This document shows positions 7,219 through 14,180 of a DNA stretch of 15,691 bases, piece after piece. The notes under the pieces are model-generated. The model saw only the letters and a program-made list of their open reading frames with translations. It had not been told where the DNA came from and searched no databases. The stretch is from the NCBI GenBank assembly GCA_021791235.1, contig JAJYXA010000263.1, forward strand, positions 1-15,691, in the 5' to 3' direction. How positions within the stretch are numbered: position 1 is the first letter of the stretch; each line of letters begins with the position of its first letter. Source of the stretch: Pseudomonadota bacterium (GTDB taxonomy: Bacteria > Pseudomonadota > Gammaproteobacteria > Burkholderiales > Thiobacillaceae). The translations under genes were made by a program, and so were the position numbers.

Positions 7219-7559
7219 TCAACCTCGCCCGCCTGGCCTCCGAGAAGCGTGCCGAACAAGGCCTGAAGCGGCAGGTCATCGCTGCGCTCAGCACCCTTTA
7301 CGATCCGGAACTTCCGGTCAATATCTACGACCTCGGCCTGATCTACGACCTCGACATCGATGCCGACGGCCGCGTCGCTATCCGCATGACCCTCACCGCG
7401 CCCGGCTGTCCGGTGGCGCAGACCTTCCCCGCGCTGGTCGAGCAGGCCGTGGCGGAGGTCAAGGGCGTGACCCGTGCCCACGTCGAAATCGTCTGGGATC
7501 CCCCCTGGGACCCGAGCCGCATGACCGAGGCGGCACGGCTGCAACTTGGGTTGGTCTGA
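7215..7559 (+). CDS. sufT: SufT, MIP18/DUF59-family Fe-S maturation factor
   Basis: The 114-residue protein belongs to the MIP18 (DUF59) family, with the form found in suf operons. Known SufT proteins act as auxiliary factors in Fe-S protein maturation under high demand. Visible marks are TLYDPELPVNIYDLGLIYDL (residues 27-46), the family cysteine C65 in LTAPGCPVAQ, and VWDPPWDPSRMTEAARLQLG near the C-terminus. The start ATG 7215 overlaps the sufU stop by 4 nt. The frame is open further upstream to 7098, but this part lies inside sufU. The stop shares one base with the next start (TGATG). It is a single domain without the N-terminal SufT-specific extension of longer family members. Confidence 0.93.
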   Translation: MINLARLASEKRAEQGLKRQVIAALSTLYDPELPVNIYDLGLIYDLDIDADGRVAIRMTLTAPGCPVAQTFPALVEQAVAEVKGVTRAHVEIVWDPPWDPSRMTEAARLQLGLV

Positions 7560-7879
7560 TGACCGACTGGATCAGGGTCGCCAGCCTCGAGGAACTTCCA
7601 CCGGGCAGCCGCCGCGTGGTGGATGTCGACGGCGTAGCCGTGGCCGTCTTCAACCTCGGCGGCGACTACTGTGCGATCGAGGACACCTGCACTCACGACG
7701 GCGGCGAACTGGCAAGCGGCGAACTCCAGGGCGAGGAAATCGTCTGTCCACGCCATGGCGCCCGCTTCAATCTGCGCACCGGCGCCGTCACCGCGCCGCC
7801 GGCCTACGGGGCCGTGGCCACCTTCCCGGTCAGGGTGACCGCGGGATGGGTGGAAGTGCGCGACGACCGCTGGGACTGA
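7559..7879 (+). CDS. Rieske-type [2Fe-2S] ferredoxin
   Basis: A small soluble protein of 106 residues with the two Rieske ligand pairs C44-T-H46 (CTHDGG) and C63-x2-H66 (CPRHGARF). It has no signal peptide, no membrane helix and no Rieske disulfide cysteines. It is therefore of the dioxygenase-ferredoxin/NirD-like type and not the cytochrome bc1 type. Its start overlaps the sufT stop by one base, so it is the last gene of the suf operon and translationally coupled. Its role is not known: it may supply electrons to cluster assembly or may simply be a client of the pathway. No dioxygenase or nitrite reductase gene is near. The family is sure, the function is not. Confidence 0.9.
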   Translation: MTDWIRVASLEELPPGSRRVVDVDGVAVAVFNLGGDYCAIEDTCTHDGGELASGELQGEEIVCPRHGARFNLRTGAVTAPPAYGAVATFPVRVTAGWVEVRDDRWD

Positions 7880-7989
7880 TCACATCTGCACAAGCCGACG
7901 ACTTGCCCATGCAGGCCGCGTTTCTGAAATTGCCAGGCAAGGGAATTTGCCAAAAACAAGTTGTAAATCTGCAGTCGAAACCGCGCGGA

Positions 7990-8007
7990 AGGAAAAGTAC
8001 TTTTCCT
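7990..8007. repeat. Perfect 18-bp palindrome between convergent genes
   Basis: The sequence AGGAAAAGTACTTTTCCT reads the same on both strands. An 8-bp palindrome CCGCGCGG lies just before it (7981-7988). As RNA it would form a 7-bp AU-rich stem with a tight loop and no U-run after the stem on the plus side, so it is a poor intrinsic terminator. It could be a protein binding site or a weak bidirectional terminator for the suf operon and the chemoreceptor gene. The rest of the gap 7880-8110 shows nothing else clear. Confidence 0.7.
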
Positions 8008-8110
8008 GAGCCATTGATCCTTGTGAGTCTGGGTTGGCAGGCTGCTACGGTTCCTACATCCCCGCCAGCCCGCTTCCAGACGTGTGGGGCAATCAGCAAG
8101 CCGCCGGGCC

Positions 8111-9799
8111 TCAGCGGGACAACGCAGGGGCTGCCATGCGAGCGGACAAGGCGGTTCGCCCTCTGGCTGACTGCAGCGAAACCACCCTCTCCTCGCGGCG
8201 GACTGGCTGCACCGCTGGACCCTGCACCAGCCTGAAGGCATCGACCATTTCGGCAAGCTTCTGCGCCTGCTGCTGCATGCTCTCAGAGGCGGCCGCGGCC
8301 TCCTCGACCAGCGCGGCATTCTGTTGGGTGATTTCATCCATCTGCCCCACCGCCTGGTTGACCTGCTCAATGCCGGCACTCTGTTCCTGGCTCGCGGAGG
8401 CGATCTCGCTCATGATGGCAGCGACGCGCTTGACCGAGGCGACGATCTCGTTCATGGCGACACCGGCCTCGTCCACCAGCGTGCTGCCGGCGTCGACTTT
8501 GCCCACCGAGTCCTCGATCAGGGCCTTGATCTCCTTGGCGGCACCCGCGCTGCGCTGGGCGAGGTTGCGCACCTCGGTGGCGACGACGGCGAAGCCGCGG
8601 CCCTGCTCGCCGGCCCGCGCGGCCTCGACCGCGGCGTTCAGCGCGAGGATGTTGGTCTGGAAGGCGATGCCGTCGATGACGCCGATGATGTCGGCGATCT
8701 TCTTCGAGCTGTCCTTGATCGAGGCCATGGTATCGACGACCTGGTGGACGACTTCTCCACCCTTGACGGCGACGTCAGCGGTCGACACGACGAGCTGGTT
8801 GGCCTGGTGCGCGTTCTCGGCGTTCTGCTTGACGGTGCTGGTGAGTTCCTCCATCGAGCTCGCGGTCTCTTCCAGGCTGGACGCCTGCGATTCGGTGCGC
8901 CCGGAGAGCTCGGCGTTGCCGGAGGCGATCTCGCTGGCGCCAGCGTTGACAATCTCGGTGCTCTGTTTGATCTGCCCGACCAGCAGCTTGATGTTGATCT
9001 GCAGGATACGGAGTGCCTGCATCATGCGCTGGACTTCGCCTGTGCCCGTGGCGTGAATGCGTCCAGTCAGATCCCCCGAACTCATACGGTCGATGTCGCC
9101 GCGCGCGCGTTCCAGAGGCAAAACGACGAGGCGATGGCACATGAAACTGAAGAGGATGGCGAGCGGCATGCCGAGCAGGGCCGTCACCATTAACCAGCCG
9201 GCCCGCGCCTGATTGTCGTCGGTCATCAATGTCCAGCCCAGCGCAATAATCGCCCCGAACAGGACGACCATCGACACCGAGGTTATCGTAAGGATGGATT
9301 TGAGCGACAGGCCACTCAGCGCGTCAAGACAGCAGCGTTCGAGGAACGACGGCCGCACGGCGTTGCCTTCCTGGATTTTCAGCGTCTTGTCGCCGGCCTT
9401 GACGGCACGGTAAGCGGCCTCGGCAGCCTGGACGGCATCCCGGCTCGGCTTGGTGCGGATCGACGTGTAGCCGACGACCTGGCCGTTTTCGATGAGGGGC
9501 GCGGCGTTGGCCTCGACCCAGTAGTGGTCGCCGTTCTTGCAGCGGTTCTTCACCAGGCCGGTCCACGCCCTGCCCGCCTTGAGGGTATGCCAGAAGTCGG
9601 CAAATGCCTCGACTGGCATGTCGGGGTGGCGCACGATATTCTGCGGCGCGCCCAACAACTCCGCCTCGCTGAACTGGCTGATATTGACGAAGTCCTGGTT
9701 GACGTAGGTGATGTTGCCGTGCAGGTCCGTCTTCGACACCACCGTTTCGGTGTCCTTCAGGATGTATTCGACATTGGTGACCGGCAAGTTGGTGCGCAT
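8111..9799 (-). CDS. Aer-like PAS methyl-accepting chemotaxis protein
   Basis: The 562-residue receptor starts with a cytoplasmic PAS domain (residues about 15-125) with the Aer-type motifs [16 protein letters not shown] and [18 protein letters not shown]. In Aer this domain holds FAD and senses redox or oxygen. Two membrane helices (about 167-190 and 199-221) are joined by a very short loop, as in Aer, so there is no periplasmic sensor. A HAMP segment follows, then a long coiled-coil signalling domain with the tip [20 protein letters not shown] near 375-400, which contacts CheA/CheW. There is no CheR-docking pentapeptide at the C-terminus (it ends APALSR). ATG 9799 follows GGGAGAGG at 8 nt; the longer frame to 9940 lies in AT-rich non-coding DNA. 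It is convergent with the suf operon and divergent from a regulator gene. Confidence 0.93.
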   Translation of the reverse strand: MRTNLPVTNVEYILKDTETVVSKTDLHGNITYVNQDFVNISQFSEAELLGAPQNIVRHPDMPVEAFADFWHTLKAGRAWTGLVKNRCKNGDHYWVEANAAPLIENGQVVGYTSIRTKPSRDAVQAAEAAYRAVKAGDKTLKIQEGNAVRPSFLERCCLDALSGLSLKSILTITSVSMVVLFGAIIALGWTLMTDDNQARAGWLMVTALLGMPLAILFSFMCHRLVVLPLERARGDIDRMSSGDLTGRIHATGTGEVQRMMQALRILQINIKLLVGQIKQSTEIVNAGASEIASGNAELSGRTESQASSLEETASSMEELTSTVKQNAENAHQANQLVVSTADVAVKGGEVVHQVVDTMASIKDSSKKIADIIGVIDGIAFQTNILALNAAVEAARAGEQGRGFAVVATEVRNLAQRSAGAAKEIKALIEDSVGKVDAGSTLVDEAGVAMNEIVASVKRVAAIMSEIASASQEQSAGIEQVNQAVGQMDEITQQNAALVEEAAAASESMQQQAQKLAEMVDAFRLVQGPAVQPVRREERVVSLQSARGRTALSARMAAPALSR

Positions 9800-10036
9800 T
9801 GTGTGTACCTCTCCCTTATGTAAGTACCGATTCCTGTGTAAAACCAACCATGAACGTTGTGCTTTATGGGACAAATGTGATTGCCCGCCCGAGTCCATAA
9901 CGGCGAAATATATGAAAACTGAAAAAAACAATAAATTCATTAGTTGTGGCGTTTGCGAATATGTTGTTTTTAGCTCACAAGTAGGCTTCGGCGGATCGAC
10001 CCTGCTGCTTGTAAATGTTAAAAATGCAAATTGAAT
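9800..10036. other. AT-rich divergent intergenic region
   Basis: This 237-bp gap separates the divergent chemoreceptor and HTH-receiver genes. It is much richer in A+T than the genes on both sides, with A-runs near 9921-9928 and 9931-9936, and no gene is visible. It must hold promoters for both directions. I could not place a convincing sigma-70 or FliA-type promoter: on the minus strand GCCGTTAT resembles the FliA -10 but lacks a proper TAAA partner. The 30 nt before ATG 10037 contain no Shine-Dalgarno sequence. Confidence 0.5.
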
Positions 10037-10627
10037 ATGTCTGATCTCCCAACCCCCACCTTCTACACAACCCGCGAAGCCGCGCGCAAAATTGGCGTGT
10101 CGGTCACGACTATCCAGCTATGGGTCGAGTCGGGTGTCCTGTCGGCCTGGAAAACGGCGGGCGGTCATCGCCGTATCCCAAGCGAGGCGGTCGATGCGAT
10201 GCTGGCCGGCCAGCGCTCCAGCATCGCAGAGGAACGGGCCGTACAAACGCACAGCGTTCTCATCGTCGAGGACGAACCCGTACAGCGCGAGATGTACCAG
10301 CTGAAGTTCGCCGAATGGGCACTGCCGGTGAACCTGTACCTGGCCCAGGATGGTTTCGACGGGCTGGTCATGGTCGGCAAGTACGCCCCCGAACTGGTGA
10401 TTGCCGACCTTTCCATGCCAGGCATGGACGGGTTCGAGATGATCCGCCGACTGACACAGAACGCTGAGATAAGCGTTCCCGCGATCATCGTGGTGACCGC
10501 GCTGGCTGCACCGGAAATCGCAGCCCATGGGGGCTTGCCGGCAGACATTCCGGTCTATTCCAAGCCCATCCCCCTCGGCGTTCTGAAGCACATCGTCGAG
10601 CGAACCCTTCGACAGTCCGCACGCTGA
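10037..10627 (+). CDS. Response regulator with N-terminal MerR/excisionase-like HTH and C-terminal receiver
   Basis: In the 196-residue protein residues 8-56 form a small winged helix of the excisionase/MerR type ([19 protein letters not shown], then TAGGHRRIP). Residues 72-192 form a receiver domain. The receiver looks active: acidic pair E78/D79/E80, phosphoacceptor D124 ([12 protein letters not shown]), T154 (VVTALA) and K176 (YSKPIP). Most DNA-binding response regulators have the receiver first, so the order is reversed. The product is probably a phosphorylation-controlled DNA-binding protein and a likely output for the kinases that follow, 34 nt downstream. I prefer ATG 10037 to TTG 10031, although neither has a good ribosome site, so the mRNA may be leaderless or weakly translated. 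Confidence 0.88.
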   Translation: MSDLPTPTFYTTREAARKIGVSVTTIQLWVESGVLSAWKTAGGHRRIPSEAVDAMLAGQRSSIAEERAVQTHSVLIVEDEPVQREMYQLKFAEWALPVNLYLAQDGFDGLVMVGKYAPELVIADLSMPGMDGFEMIRRLTQNAEISVPAIIVVTALAAPEIAAHGGLPADIPVYSKPIPLGVLKHIVERTLRQSAR

Positions 10628-10661
10628 CGGCCACGCCCTTCCCTCTCCTCGACTGAACTCC

Positions 10662-13600
10662 ATGCCTACTTCGATCGAGGCCACCCTCACCCGCCTGCGC
10701 AACGAATTCATCACCATACTGCCCGCACGCATCGACATGCTGGAACAGTTCCTGGTGAAGATCGCGCAGGGGGAGAAAGGTGCGGGCAAGATGCTGGAAC
10801 ACGCCGCGCACAGCCTGGTCGGCGCCGCAGGCGTGCACCGCCTGATGGACATTTCGGCCGCTGCGCGCAAGCTGGAAACCGTGGCGGCCAGCCTGCCGGT
10901 CGAGGGACGAACGGACGAACCCAAGCTCTTCGCCCTGCACAAGGCGCTGGCCAGGCTCGCAGCGGCCGTGGACGATCCGGTTTACGGTTTCGTTCCGCCG
11001 CCGGGAGCTCGCCTGCCCCTGCTGGTCGCGGTCGTGGGAGCCGACACCGACCGGACCCTCTGGCTGCGCTCGGTGCTGGAGGACGGCGGCTATCGGGTGG
11101 CCGTGATCGACCGCCCGGCCGGGTGCGCGCATGCCTGGCAGAACGGGGACCGGCCGGTGGCAGTGATCGTGGACCTGGATTCATTCGGCAACGACAGCGC
11201 GGCGGTGAAATCCGTCGCCGATCTCAAGGTGCAACCGTTTCCGGACGCGTCCCTGATTTTCCTGTCGTCAAGGCATGACATCCAATCCAGGCTCACCGCC
11301 TGCCGTGCCGGCGCCACCCGCTACCTGACCCTGCCGGTCAATCGCGAAGCACTGCTCCGGAGCCTGTCCGGCGTGGAGAAACACGCATCGACCCAGGCCT
11401 ACCGGGTGCTGCTGGTCGACGACGATCCCGCGCAACTCGCCGCGCAATCGCTGAGCCTGCGCGAGGCCGGCATGGAAGTGCGCGAGACGGACAATCCGCT
11501 CGAGGTGCCTGACCTGCTGGGCAGCTTTGCAGCCGAGGTCCTGCTGCTCGACATGCACATGCCGCAATGCAGCGGCCCCGAACTGGCGGCCATCCTGCGT
11601 GGTGATGGCCGCCACGACCTCATTCCCGTCGTCTACCTGTCGGACGAACCCGGCAGCAGCCCGCAGTATCTCGCACTCGCCCAAGGCGGCGAGTATCTGC
11701 TCGCCAAGCCGGTGGATGCGCGCCAGTTGACGGCGGTTGCCACCCTGTGCGCGAAACGCTATCGGCAAACACAGGAGCAGGTCGATACCCTGCGTACGAC
11801 CCTCTACGAACGTGAGCGCCAGCAGCACGCGCTCGATGCGCACGCGATCGTCAGCATTACCGACGCCGCAGGCAATATCCTGTACGCCAACGACAGGTTT
11901 TGCGAGGCGAGCGGGTACAGCCGCCACGAACTGGTTGGCAAGAATCACCGCATCGCCAAATCGGGCATGCACCCCACCGAGCTATACGCCGATCTCTGGC
12001 AGACCATCACGCGCGGCCTGATCTGGCACGGTGAACTCTGCAACCGCCGCAAGGATGGAAGCCACTACTGGGTGGAAACCACCATCGTCCCTTTCCTCGA
12101 CGACGAGGGACTGCCCTACCAATACATTTCCATCCGTACCGACATTACCCGCGTCAAAGAAGCCGAGCAGCGCCTCGCACGCAGCCAGGCCTATGCCAAC
12201 ATCGGCACCTGGGACTGGCACATCGAGACCGGCGATCTCTACTGGTCCGAGCGAATCGCCCCCTTGTTCGGCCACCCCGAAGGCACGCTTGAAACCACCT
12301 ACGGGAACTTCCTCGCCGCCGTGCATGCTGACGACCGGAAGAAGGTTGCCGATGCCGTCAAGGCCTGCGTCGAACAAGGCGCCGAGTACAACATCGAGCA
12401 CCGTGTCGTGTGGCCGGATGGCAGTGTGCGCTGGCTGCTCGAACGGGGCGACGTGGTACGCGATGTGGCTGGCGCCCCCCTGCATATGCTGGGTGTGGTG
12501 CAGGACATCACCGAACGCAAGCACACGGAGATGGCGCTGGAGGAAAGCCGCGGGCGGCTGGAAGAGGCGCAGAGCCTCGCCAAGCTCGGTTACTGGACGG
12601 CCGACCTGACCACCGGCGCGCTGCAATGGTCTGACGAGATCTACCGCATCTTCGGTTTCGACCCGGCGCAGTTCACGCCCAGTGTCGAGGCCTTCGCGCG
12701 CGCCATCCATCCCGACGACGCCGAACTCATCCTTGCAAGTGAGCAGCGCGCTGCCGAAACCGGTGTACACGACGTGGTGCACCGCATCGTGCGGCCGGAC
12801 GGCGAGGTGCGCTACGTCCACGAACTCGCGCATGCCAGGGTCGACGCAAACGGCCAGCTCCTGCAGCTGGCCGGCACGGTCCAGGATGTGACCGAACTCA
12901 AGCAGGCGGAACATGCCATGCTGCAGGCCAAGGAGGCCGCCGAATCCGCCAGCCGTGCCAAGAGCGAATTTCTGGCGAGCATGAGCCATGAGCTGCGCAC
13001 GCCGCTCAATTCCATCCTCGGCTTCGCCCAGCTGTTCGGTATGGACCCCAGACTGCCGCCGCACAGTAAGGAGTACGCCCATGAGATCGAACGTGCCGGC
13101 CAACATCTGTTGTCGCTGGTCAACGACCTGATCGACCTGACCCGCATCGAGGCGGGCAAGCTGGACCTGTTCCCCGCGCCGGTAAGCGTGAGGGCCGTGG
13201 TGGCAGACAGCCTGGCGATGGTCGCGCCGATCGCGCGCGACCGCGGCATCCAGCTGATCGACGCCGGCGGCACCGGCAAGGACACCATCGTGGTGGCCGA
13301 CAGCACCCGCCTGCAACAGGTATTGATCAACCTCCTCTCCAACGCGATCAAGTACAACCGTCCGGCCGGCACGGTGCACATCGCCTGCCACGCCGAGCAC
13401 GGCGCGACACGCATCACCATCGTCGACAACGGCCCCGGCATTCCAGCCGAGAAGCAGGCCCGCATGTTCAGTGCGTTCGACCGGCTCGGCGCGGAACGTG
13501 GACAGGTGGAAGGCAGCGGCATCGGTCTGGTGATCACCCGCCGCATCGTCGAGGCGATGGGCGGCAGCATCGGTTTTGAGAGCGTGGAAGGCCGGGGCAG

Positions 13601-14075
13601 CACCTTCTGGGTGAGCCTGCCGGTCACGGCCGCAGCGGTGCACGCCGCGAGCGAACCCGCAGCCACCGACACGGCCACTGCGCCCGCCACGCGCGCCTAC
13701 GTTCTCTATGTCGAGGACAACCCGATGAACCAGCATCTGATGCAGCAGATCTTTGCTGCACGCGAGAATCTGGAACTGCGGATAGCGCATACGGCGGAGA
13801 TCGGCATCCAGCTGGCACACGTCGAGCCGCCGGCCCTGATCATGATGGACATCAACTTGCCCGGCATGGATGGCTACGCCGCGCTGAAGGTCCTCAAGAC
13901 GGACCCGGGCACCGCCGCCGTACCGGTCGTCGCCGTCACCGCCAACGCCATGAAGGGCGACGAGAAGCGCGGCCTCAAGGCGGGTTTTGATGCCTATATC
14001 ACCAAGCCGATCAACATTCCCGCGCTGTTCAGGGTGGTCGACAGCCTTGCCCTCGGGACCCGCAACGATGCATGA
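10662..14075 (+). CDS. Multidomain hybrid sensor histidine kinase (HPt-REC-REC-PAS3-HisKA-HATPase-REC)
   Basis: This 1137-residue protein has no membrane helix and should be cytoplasmic. Domains in order: an HPt-like helical domain (1-105) with H50 in HSLVG; a degenerate receiver (about 116-235); an intact receiver (247-362) with D297 and K349; a coiled coil; PAS domains near 392-500, 510-620 and 640-745; HisKA with H776 in SMSHELRTPLN; HATPase with N894 (LLSNAIKYN) and G-boxes DNGPGIP and GSGIGLVITRR; and a C-terminal receiver (1013-1130) with D1063 and K1115. The first receiver lacks the acidic pair and has L224 where the lysine should be. In HPt the usual HxLKG is HSLVG. The first PAS ends WVETTIVPFLDDEG and resembles the Aer-type PAS of the divergent chemoreceptor. 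The start is 34 nt after the HTH-receiver gene, so the two are probably co-transcribed. The signal is unknown. Confidence 0.92.
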   Translation: MPTSIEATLTRLRNEFITILPARIDMLEQFLVKIAQGEKGAGKMLEHAAHSLVGAAGVHRLMDISAAARKLETVAASLPVEGRTDEPKLFALHKALARLAAAVDDPVYGFVPPPGARLPLLVAVVGADTDRTLWLRSVLEDGGYRVAVIDRPAGCAHAWQNGDRPVAVIVDLDSFGNDSAAVKSVADLKVQPFPDASLIFLSSRHDIQSRLTACRAGATRYLTLPVNREALLRSLSGVEKHASTQAYRVLLVDDDPAQLAAQSLSLREAGMEVRETDNPLEVPDLLGSFAAEVLLLDMHMPQCSGPELAAILRGDGRHDLIPVVYLSDEPGSSPQYLALAQGGEYLLAKPVDARQLTAVATLCAKRYRQTQEQVDTLRTTLYERERQQHALDAHAIVSITDAAGNILYANDRFCEASGYSRHELVGKNHRIAKSGMHPTELYADLWQTITRGLIWHGELCNRRKDGSHYWVETTIVPFLDDEGLPYQYISIRTDITRVKEAEQRLARSQAYANIGTWDWHIETGDLYWSERIAPLFGHPEGTLETTYGNFLAAVHADDRKKVADAVKACVEQGAEYNIEHRVVWPDGSVRWLLERGDVVRDVAGAPLHMLGVVQDITERKHTEMALEESRGRLEEAQSLAKLGYWTADLTTGALQWSDEIYRIFGFDPAQFTPSVEAFARAIHPDDAELILASEQRAAETGVHDVVHRIVRPDGEVRYVHELAHARVDANGQLLQLAGTVQDVTELKQAEHAMLQAKEAAESASRAKSEFLASMSHELRTPLNSILGFAQLFGMDPRLPPHSKEYAHEIERAGQHLLSLVNDLIDLTRIEAGKLDLFPAPVSVRAVVADSLAMVAPIARDRGIQLIDAGGTGKDTIVVADSTRLQQVLINLLSNAIKYNRPAGTVHIACHAEHGATRITIVDNGPGIPAEKQARMFSAFDRLGAERGQVEGSGIGLVITRRIVEAMGGSIGFESVEGRGSTFWVSLPVTAAAVHAASEPAATDTATAPATRAYVLYVEDNPMNQHLMQQIFAARENLELRIAHTAEIGIQLAHVEPPALIMMDINLPGMDGYAALKVLKTDPGTAAVPVVAVTANAMKGDEKRGLKAGFDAYITKPINIPALFRVVDSLALGTRNDA

Positions 14076-14179
14076 ATCCGACCGCCTGGATCTCCCTCGA
14101 ATTCTTCGAGGCCGAAGCGATCACGGCACGCTTCCGCGCATGGCCTCAGCCGCGTCCCGACCCCGACATCCCGCGCTGA
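14072..14179 (+). CDS. Possible coupled small protein of 35 residues
   Basis: An ATG overlaps the stop of the hybrid kinase (ATGA), and the frame closes 1 nt before the ATG of the next kinase, so it fills the junction exactly. The peptide begins MNPTAWISLEFFEAEAITAR and has a proline-rich end. Most codons end in G or C, as in the flanking genes. It has no ribosome site of its own beyond coupling. I recognise no family, and 108 nt may stay open by chance in GC-rich DNA. It may be a translational relay between the two kinases, or a remnant. Confidence 0.3.
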   Translation: MNPTAWISLEFFEAEAITARFRAWPQPRPDPDIPR

Positions 14180-14180
14180 C

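Noticed and set aside
7936..7951. Hairpin GGCAA-6-TTGCC after the Rieske gene as a terminator of the suf operon
   Set aside because: The stem is only 5 bp, a competing TTGCC lies just upstream, and the following bases are A-rich on the plus strand, without a T-run.
9880..9930. FliA (sigma-28) promoter for the chemoreceptor
   Set aside because: GCCGTTAT on the minus strand resembles the -10, but no TAAA is found at 15 bp, and the site is about 100 bp from the start codon.
11982..13820. Open frame of 612 codons on the minus strand opposite the hybrid kinase
   Set aside because: It lies antisense to PAS, HisKA and HATPase motifs on the plus strand and shows no domain of its own.
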